Assembly: GCA_028291515.1 (NCBI GenBank) | Contig: JAQGHU010000064.1 | Coordinates: forward strand, 94,250-158,249 | Source: Schlesneria sp. | Lineage (GTDB): Bacteria; Planctomycetota; Planctomycetia; Planctomycetales; Planctomycetaceae | Reading direction: 5' to 3' | Length of the DNA: 64,000 bases | Translations under genes and position numbers: made by a program | The notes under the pieces: model-generated | The model's database searches: none | The model's input: only the letters and a program-made list of their open reading frames with translations | What the model was told of the DNA's origin: nothing | In this document: one piece after another, positions 58,912 through 64,000 of the stretch | How the letters are laid out: every line of letters begins with the position of its first letter | How positions within the stretch are numbered: position 1 is the stretch's first letter

Positions 58912-60693
58912 TTATGGCCGGCGAGGTCCGCGACGTGGCGGGCCGTCTCCCGCATTGAAGTCGCGACGCGGAGGCAAACCCGGAATCGCGTGGATCACAC
59001 GACCGCGAATCTTCACTCCATCAACGGCGGCCAGGATGTGCTCGGCAAACTCGGCGGCGACTTGCACGAAACTGACCGTTGCCAGGATCCGAATGCCGCC
59101 GATCACCGTGCGAGGAACATTCGCCTCATTCGCGATGCAACCGACGAAGTCACCCGGCGCGGCACCCGCATTGTCGCCCACATTAAACTTCAGCCAGATG
59201 CCGGTCTCATCGATGCGCATCGGCGGCCCATCATCGGGTCGTGCCGAAGATTCGCGAGACTTGCCGGCGCGTGAAGGTCGTTCTTCAAACGAATTCCCTT
59301 CGTCGCGACGAGGCCGCATCGGGCGATCGTCATGGCCCTGATCACGAGGATTCCGCTGTTGCCGTCGCGGATCGTCTTCCGGAATGCGTTCCGGAGCACG
59401 ACCACTCTCGCCCGACAAAAGATGCATCAGCGCCGAGACGATCTCGCCGGGGGCATGGCCCGCTTCGATCAGATCCTGCAGCAGCTTGTCCTGTCGCTTG
59501 AATTCGCCAGCCTGAATCGTGTGATGCAGCGACTCAACCAGTCGATTGGCGTGCTTCTCTTCCAGCTCGTCCAATCGAGGGATCGCAACGCGTGGAATTC
59601 GAGCTTTTGTGACGCGGATGATCTGCTGCAATCGACCGAATTCACGACCACTGACCAGGCTGATCGCCAGGCCGCTCTTGCCCGCGCGGCCAGTTCGACC
59701 GATGCGATGCACGTAATCTTCCGCATCGTGAGGCAGTTCGTAATTAAAGACGATTTCCAGGTCATCCACATCCAGACCGCGGGCCGCGACATCTGTCGCG
59801 ACCAGAATTTCGATCTTGCGTTCGCGGAACCGCTTCATGACGCGCTCGCGCATCATCTGGGTCATATCGCCGTGCAGCTTGTCCGCCGAGTAACCTCGCG
59901 CGATCAAGGCTTCGGTCAGCGAATCGACTTGAATCTTGGTGAACCCGAACACCAGGCCGTACCGAACGTCGTGCAGGTCCAGCAGTCGGCAGAGCACTTC
60001 CGTCTTCGAACGATAATCGACTTCCACGTAGGACTGTTCGATGGCGGGGACGGTCAGCGCCGTCGCTTCGATCCGCACCGTTACCGGATTCCGAGCGAAC
60101 CGTTCGATGATCTTGCGGATCGGCGGCGGGACTGTTGCCGAAAATAAAACCGTCTGGCGATCGTTCGGGACCGATTCCAGGATCTTCTCGATGTCATCGC
60201 GGAAGCCCATGTCGAGCATCCGGTCGGCTTCGTCCAGCACGACCATTTTCACTTTATCGAGCTTCAGCGTTCCCTGTTTGATATGGTCGATCAGGCGGCC
60301 GGGGGTGCCGATGACGATCTGCGGTCCCGCTTTCAGGCCGCGAAACTGGTGTTCGTAGCTTTGGCCGCCAAAAATCGGCAGCTCGCGAATCCCCTTCTTA
60401 AAGGCGGCGAGTTTCGCGATCTCCTCAGCCACCTGAGACGCCAATTCACGCGTCGGGCACAGCATCAGTACCTGGACCGAACGATCGGTGGGATCGGCGA
60501 GTTCGACGGCAGGAATGCCGAACGCGGCGGTCTTGCCCGAGCCGGTTTGCGATTGTCCAATGACATCGCGACCCTCCAGCAGCGGGGGAATCGCCTCGGA
60601 TTGAATAGGTGACGCCTGCTCGAACCCCATGCGTTCGACGGCCTTCAGTACTTCGGGCGACAGCCCCAATTCGGAAAATAGCTTGTGAGTCAT
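58912..60693 (-). CDS. DEAD-box RNA helicase, DeaD/CsdA type
   Basis: This is a 593-residue protein with all motifs present: the Q motif (FEQASPIQ), Walker A GQSQTGSGKT (46-55), PTRELASQ, DEAD at 154-157, SAT at 185-187, ATDVAARGLD and HRIGRTGRAGKSG. After the RecA core comes a charged linker rich in Arg and Asp (about 450-500). A DbpA-like RNA-binding domain follows (about 505-580), ending in an Arg-rich tail. This layout is that of CsdA-type helicases for ribosome assembly and cold-induced RNA remodelling. It may act in the same way here; the gene stands alone. Confidence 0.85.
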   Translation of the reverse strand: MTHKLFSELGLSPEVLKAVERMGFEQASPIQSEAIPPLLEGRDVIGQSQTGSGKTAAFGIPAVELADPTDRSVQVLMLCPTRELASQVAEEIAKLAAFKKGIRELPIFGGQSYEHQFRGLKAGPQIVIGTPGRLIDHIKQGTLKLDKVKMVVLDEADRMLDMGFRDDIEKILESVPNDRQTVLFSATVPPPIRKIIERFARNPVTVRIEATALTVPAIEQSYVEVDYRSKTEVLCRLLDLHDVRYGLVFGFTKIQVDSLTEALIARGYSADKLHGDMTQMMRERVMKRFRERKIEILVATDVAARGLDVDDLEIVFNYELPHDAEDYVHRIGRTGRAGKSGLAISLVSGREFGRLQQIIRVTKARIPRVAIPRLDELEEKHANRLVESLHHTIQAGEFKRQDKLLQDLIEAGHAPGEIVSALMHLLSGESGRAPERIPEDDPRRQQRNPRDQGHDDRPMRPRRDEGNSFEERPSRAGKSRESSARPDDGPPMRIDETGIWLKFNVGDNAGAAPGDFVGCIANEANVPRTVIGGIRILATVSFVQVAAEFAEHILAAVDGVKIRGRVIHAIPGLPPRRDFNAGDGPPRRGPRRP

Positions 60694-60899
60694 CGCCAGA
60701 CTTTACCGGTTTATGGCGCTCGATCACAGTTCATCAGGTATCACCGCACCCCAGATTTCTTGGTTTCTTCCATTGGATTTGTTTGATATTGGTCGAAATG
60801 GCTGTGCTGCGATGATGCGGAATGGCAACTTTGCCCGACTTTGACGTTTTCGCAAGATCGATCAAGAAGTCCTGCTTCCCGCAGAATAAAGTTCTTCGT

Positions 60900-61760
60900 A
60901 TGAGCACGACTCGCACCACCTATGCCGCTCGCATCCTGCAAGTGCAACTCTTTATCCAACAGCACTTGGACGAGAACTTGCCGCTGGACCGCTTGGCGGC
61001 GGTCGCCGACTACTCGCCCTACCACTTTCACCGCATTTTTCGCGGTCAGGTGGGCGAAAGTACGGACGACTACGTCCGGCGGCTACGAATGGAGCGCGCG
61101 GCCCGATGGCTGCGTTATCGCGAAAAATCGGTGCTCGAAATTGCGTTGGATTCCGGTTACGGGTCGCACGAAGCGTTCACTCGCGTCTTTCAGCGAACAT
61201 TCGGCGTGGCCCCGACCGAGTACCAGACGCTGGAACTTCCACCCCCGGCCCTGAAGGAGCAAATCATGTCGGTTGTCACTCACGCCCCTGCCGATGTTCA
61301 AATCAAGCAGTTGCCGTCACGGCGCATCGCCTGCATCCGCGTCGTCGGCCGTTACTGTCCCGAAACACTCGGCCCCGCCTTCGGTCGAATCGGTCAATGG
61401 GCTGCCTCTGCGGGGATTTTTAATCAGGATACGCTGTGCATCGGCGTCTACCACGACGATCCCGAAGTGACCGCTCCAGAAAAGCAACGTGCCGACGTGG
61501 GCGTCACCGTTTCCAATTCCTTCCAGCCCACGGGCGAGATTCAGGTGCAAACTTTGGCTGGCGGACTACACGCCGTGCTGACTCACAAGGGCCCGTACGA
61601 CAAACTCGGCGATTCCTACCGCTGGCTCTACGCCGTCTGGCTCCCCAACAGCGGCCGCGAACCGGCGGATGCTCCGCCATATGAAGTCTACATCAACGAC
61701 GCCAGCCAAACCCCGCCGGAAGAACTGCTGACGGAGATCTGCATTCCATTGGTGGCGTAG
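60900..61760 (+). CDS. AraC-family regulator with GyrI-like effector domain
   Basis: This frame gives 286 residues from the Met of MSTTRTTYAAR; an in-frame ATG at 60822 would add 26 unmatched residues. Two helix-turn-helix motifs (LDRLAAVADYSPYHFHRIFR and VLEIALDSGYGSHEAFTRVF) occupy about residues 20-105. The GyrI-like effector domain occupies about 112-286, with VGRYCPETLGPAFGRIGQWA and DVGVTVSNSFQ. Such proteins bind small amphipathic molecules or drugs. The gene is divergent from the helicase gene. The regulated target is not evident. Confidence 0.85.
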   Translation: MSTTRTTYAARILQVQLFIQQHLDENLPLDRLAAVADYSPYHFHRIFRGQVGESTDDYVRRLRMERAARWLRYREKSVLEIALDSGYGSHEAFTRVFQRTFGVAPTEYQTLELPPPALKEQIMSVVTHAPADVQIKQLPSRRIACIRVVGRYCPETLGPAFGRIGQWAASAGIFNQDTLCIGVYHDDPEVTAPEKQRADVGVTVSNSFQPTGEIQVQTLAGGLHAVLTHKGPYDKLGDSYRWLYAVWLPNSGREPADAPPYEVYINDASQTPPEELLTEICIPLVA

Positions 61761-61795
61761 TCGCTGGTCACGCTTCCGTTGTGTGGGTTCTTGAC

Positions 61796-61863
61796 GATTG
61801 CGCAATCACTGATTGCGCTTTTATGGCGTCATCCAATTGCGCAAACACTGTCTGCGCAATTGG
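61796..61863. repeat. array of TTGCGC/GCGCAA dyads
   Basis: A 12-base palindrome GATTGCGCAATC is at 61796-61807. An 11-base inverted pair is at 61833-61843 and 61853-61863, and a further GATTGCGC copy lies between them. They sit between convergent genes. Either a set of hairpins or a multi-copy binding site is possible. Confidence 0.65.
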
Positions 61864-61984
61864 CGAAACCCCGCTGAAGAAGAACTTCTTCGAAAATTGT
61901 TTTTGTCAGTTTCACGACAGCTCCGAAACAGTAACAGCACCTGCAGATATCCGGTCAACAAAGATTGCCCAGCGCTAACCTAAT

Positions 61985-63853
61985 CTATTTGATCGCTGCG
62001 ACAACCTCACCATTCGGGCCCCAGAGTTCCACTTGCCGAAGATCTTTCGCCGCCAAGGCTCGATAACAGTCCGACAAATCGAAGCTCTTCAGCGCCCCCG
62101 GTACAAAGGACGACAACGGCCATTTGTAGTGTTCGGTTTCGGCAATGCTGGTCCAAGACGTGAGCGCGTGCTTCAAAGTGACTCGCCTCACATCGTCAGA
62201 CACGACCGCTGCCAAAGTGGCCGGGATCGCTCCCCATCCTTTTGCAGCCAGGTGAATTTCATTGCGACCAACGGACTTCAGCCAGGCGATTACCTGCAAC
62301 ACGTCAAACACCCGTTGAACAGGGTAGGGGACGCCGAGCATGATCGAATGAGCGGCATAGAAGTAATCATTTCCGTAGGGCACCAGGAACTGGTTTGGTC
62401 CGCAGGTGTCTGGTCGAGAATCGCCGCTGCCTCGCACATCGACCGCATAAAAATCAGTCTTGGGCTCACTGCTGATCAGTTCCTTGATAAAGGCGTCTTC
62501 TCGCAGTTCCACGTCACTCGACTGATGCGCCACATACAGCACACACCGCCTCGGCGTGGCGGGGGGACGCGCTGAGCGTGGTTTCTCGTCAAGGCGATAG
62601 ACGATCGCGCGGACACCTGGCTCTGTCTGCACGGCGTAAGTTGTAAAAGCGGCCTTCGGATACTTGCGCCCGCTGACCGGACGCAAGATTTCATAGTCGG
62701 GCGGGCCGTCGGGTCGCACAGGAAGAATTGCTTCGATCGCCTGACGCACTGCAACCGCATCAAGCTCACCTCGCGTTCGTGTAAGATCCTCCGCGGTAGC
62801 CTTCGTGTACGAAAACATCGTCCGCGAGCCCAGGCCTTCCACTTGGCCCTTCGGCGTACATCGCAGCGTCTCATCTTTCTCGATGATCAACTTCGGTTCA
62901 GCACTCCCTTTGGTCACGTTCGTCTGCTCGTTGAAGAAGCCATACATCGCTTCACGGTTCGGCTGAGTGTACCCATGCTCATTCGGGCCGATGAACAAGT
63001 GGATGTTCTGTTCAGCACCTAATAGCGACCACAGCTTCTTCAATCGTTGGTACGTTTCCGTAGCACCGCGCGCGTCGAAGTAGTCTTGCTCGGCAGCCAG
63101 AATGATCACCGGTTTGGGTGCCATCGCTGCCAGAAAGTCGCCGTGGTCCAGCCCCAGTTTCAAGGCGAGTGGTGGACACTGTTCCGTGTCCGCGGGAAGT
63201 TCATTGTCAAAGTTGCGTCGAAAGGTGGTCACGGCACAGCTTGGAGCGGCCATCGTCCAACGCGGCTCGATTCCACTCAGCCACATCGTCATCGTGCCAC
63301 CGCCAGAATTGCCGGTGATCCCCACATGATTCGGATCGACTTCGGATCGCGTCAGCAGGTAATCCAACGCTCGGATGCCATCCCACGCCCGCCACGAACC
63401 GAAGAAGTCGCCGATCAGGAACTGCTGGTTGCCCACCAGCAAGTGCTCATGCACTCCGACGCCGACTGTCGATTTGCTGTGGTGATCATCCAGATATTGA
63501 ATGCGTTCGCCTTGCCCGATCGGATCGAAAATCAGGACCACATAACCCTGTCGAGCCAACCCTTGAGCGAACGACTGATAGGCGTCAACCGCTTTCCCAT
63601 TCGCCGAGTGTCCGCAAGAACCCACAATGCCCGGCAACGGAAACTTACGCCCCTTGGGGACGTACAGATTCGCTGTGACCAAAAACTCGGGGCGACTCTC
63701 GAAAATCACGTTTTCAATTCGATACGCATCGCGTTCGACCACCGAAGTCACTCGCGGCTTCAGCGGAGTTCGCTCGGGAAAAGGACCGAAGCATTCGCGA
63801 ATCAGACCTCGCACCGTTTGCACATGCGCTTCCGCTTCTGCCTCCGTCGTCAA
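61985..63853 (-). CDS. tandem alpha/beta-hydrolase (acetyl-xylan-esterase-like), N-terminus uncertain
   Basis: This is a 622-residue frame beginning at TTG 63853. The N-terminal domain has the full esterase pattern: PLPGIVGSCGHS, FDPIGQGER, the nucleophile S183 in GNSGGG, Asp in AEQDYFDARGA and His in GPNEHGY. Residues 400-622 form a second hydrolase-like domain whose elbow AAKGWGA lacks the Ser, so it is likely inactive. In-frame codons upstream (WTIDRPLAEARQAT) read like the missing N-terminus of the family but end at a TGA near 63896 with no start or signal. The gene may be 5'-truncated or frameshifted, or the window lacks the start. Confidence 0.65.
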   Translation of the reverse strand: MTTEAEAEAHVQTVRGLIRECFGPFPERTPLKPRVTSVVERDAYRIENVIFESRPEFLVTANLYVPKGRKFPLPGIVGSCGHSANGKAVDAYQSFAQGLARQGYVVLIFDPIGQGERIQYLDDHHSKSTVGVGVHEHLLVGNQQFLIGDFFGSWRAWDGIRALDYLLTRSEVDPNHVGITGNSGGGTMTMWLSGIEPRWTMAAPSCAVTTFRRNFDNELPADTEQCPPLALKLGLDHGDFLAAMAPKPVIILAAEQDYFDARGATETYQRLKKLWSLLGAEQNIHLFIGPNEHGYTQPNREAMYGFFNEQTNVTKGSAEPKLIIEKDETLRCTPKGQVEGLGSRTMFSYTKATAEDLTRTRGELDAVAVRQAIEAILPVRPDGPPDYEILRPVSGRKYPKAAFTTYAVQTEPGVRAIVYRLDEKPRSARPPATPRRCVLYVAHQSSDVELREDAFIKELISSEPKTDFYAVDVRGSGDSRPDTCGPNQFLVPYGNDYFYAAHSIMLGVPYPVQRVFDVLQVIAWLKSVGRNEIHLAAKGWGAIPATLAAVVSDDVRRVTLKHALTSWTSIAETEHYKWPLSSFVPGALKSFDLSDCYRALAAKDLRQVELWGPNGEVVAAIK

Positions 63854-63896
63854 CGTTGCCTGACGCGCCTCGGCTAGTGGTCGATCTATCGTCCAA

Positions 63897-64000
63897 TGTC
63901 AGGTAGACGGATGGGAACGGGGTAGAGAGATGTCAGCTTGATTCTTGCGTCGGCAGTTGTGAAACGCCAGCGCGTTTGTTGGCCACTGGAGTTGCGTTGT
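63897..64000. other. upstream region of the double hydrolase, nothing recognised
   Basis: These 104 bases run to the window edge. They contain no clear promoter or gene that I can support. A short open frame here in another phase continues into the hydrolase only if a frameshift is assumed. Confidence 0.3.

Overview
The window is chromosomal DNA from a planctomycete (Planctomycetota, probably Planctomycetales and resembling the Schlesneria/Planctomicrobium group; the phylum is secure, the genus is a guess). The evidence is the set of families found almost only in that phylum: DUF1501, DUF1549/DUF1553 with planctomycete cytochrome-c domains, DUF1552, DUF1592, DUF1598, a Ser/Thr kinase with a zinc-finger-like N-terminus, a TTG-started TPR-secretin and a BlaI/BlaR1-type pair with extra beta-domains. 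There are no rRNA, tRNA or CRISPR loci that I can see.

Layout. 1-3200 is accessory DNA: a degenerate stretch, an IS1595-like transposase fragment and a 620-residue stand-alone protein with a PD-(D/E)XK-like nuclease signature. 3300-5800 holds a DUF3592 membrane protein and a HEAT-repeat protein. 5930-11105 is a BlaI-like repressor, with a promoter and paired GTCT/AGAC operators in front, followed by a 1454-residue M56 sensor-protease fused to carboxypeptidase-regulatory and WD40-like domains. 11169-14990 (minus) is a run of SUKH/SMI1, lipoprotein, SIMPL and DUF3806 genes that ends in a previously unlabelled remnant of a second SMI1 gene. 15100-19990 contains small membrane and lipoprotein genes dominated by a paralogous two-TM family (FFHGWRRK ... 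LILWKP). Four of its members lie here and a fifth at 45923; one is frameshifted. 20541-31317 (minus) is a six-gene run of planctomycete cytochrome/DUF proteins in which a DUF1552-DUF1592 pair sits inside a DUF1549/1553 ... DUF1501 pair, together with a tandem heavy-metal-associated-domain protein.

31379-36200 carries mutM (Fpg), a DUF1598 protein with a clear intrinsic terminator, a small coiled-coil protein and two adjacent DUF3299-like proteins. 36842-41641 is the large secretin, closed by a 12-bp-stem terminator. 41825-45436 is a 1203-residue polytopic membrane protein of unknown role. 46666-52427 contains an MFS transporter, a RidA-family gene bracketed by two different long perfect inverted repeats, a HEAT/TPR protein and an aldose 1-epimerase. 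52842-64000 contains hydrolases and esterases, a transmembrane Ser/Thr kinase directly abutting a gene for a protein with a Ser-rich tail, a CPBP protease, a DEAD-box helicase, an AraC/GyrI-like regulator and a double-domain hydrolase.

The most unusual material is the FFHGWRRK family, whose members share nearly identical 5' and 3' DNA ends around unrelated middles; the PD-(D/E)XK protein; the nested cytochrome operon; and several long perfect inverted repeats in the intergenic DNA. Most long antisense reading frames in this GC-rich DNA are shadows and are not listed. All homology statements come from reading the sequence by eye; no searches were run.
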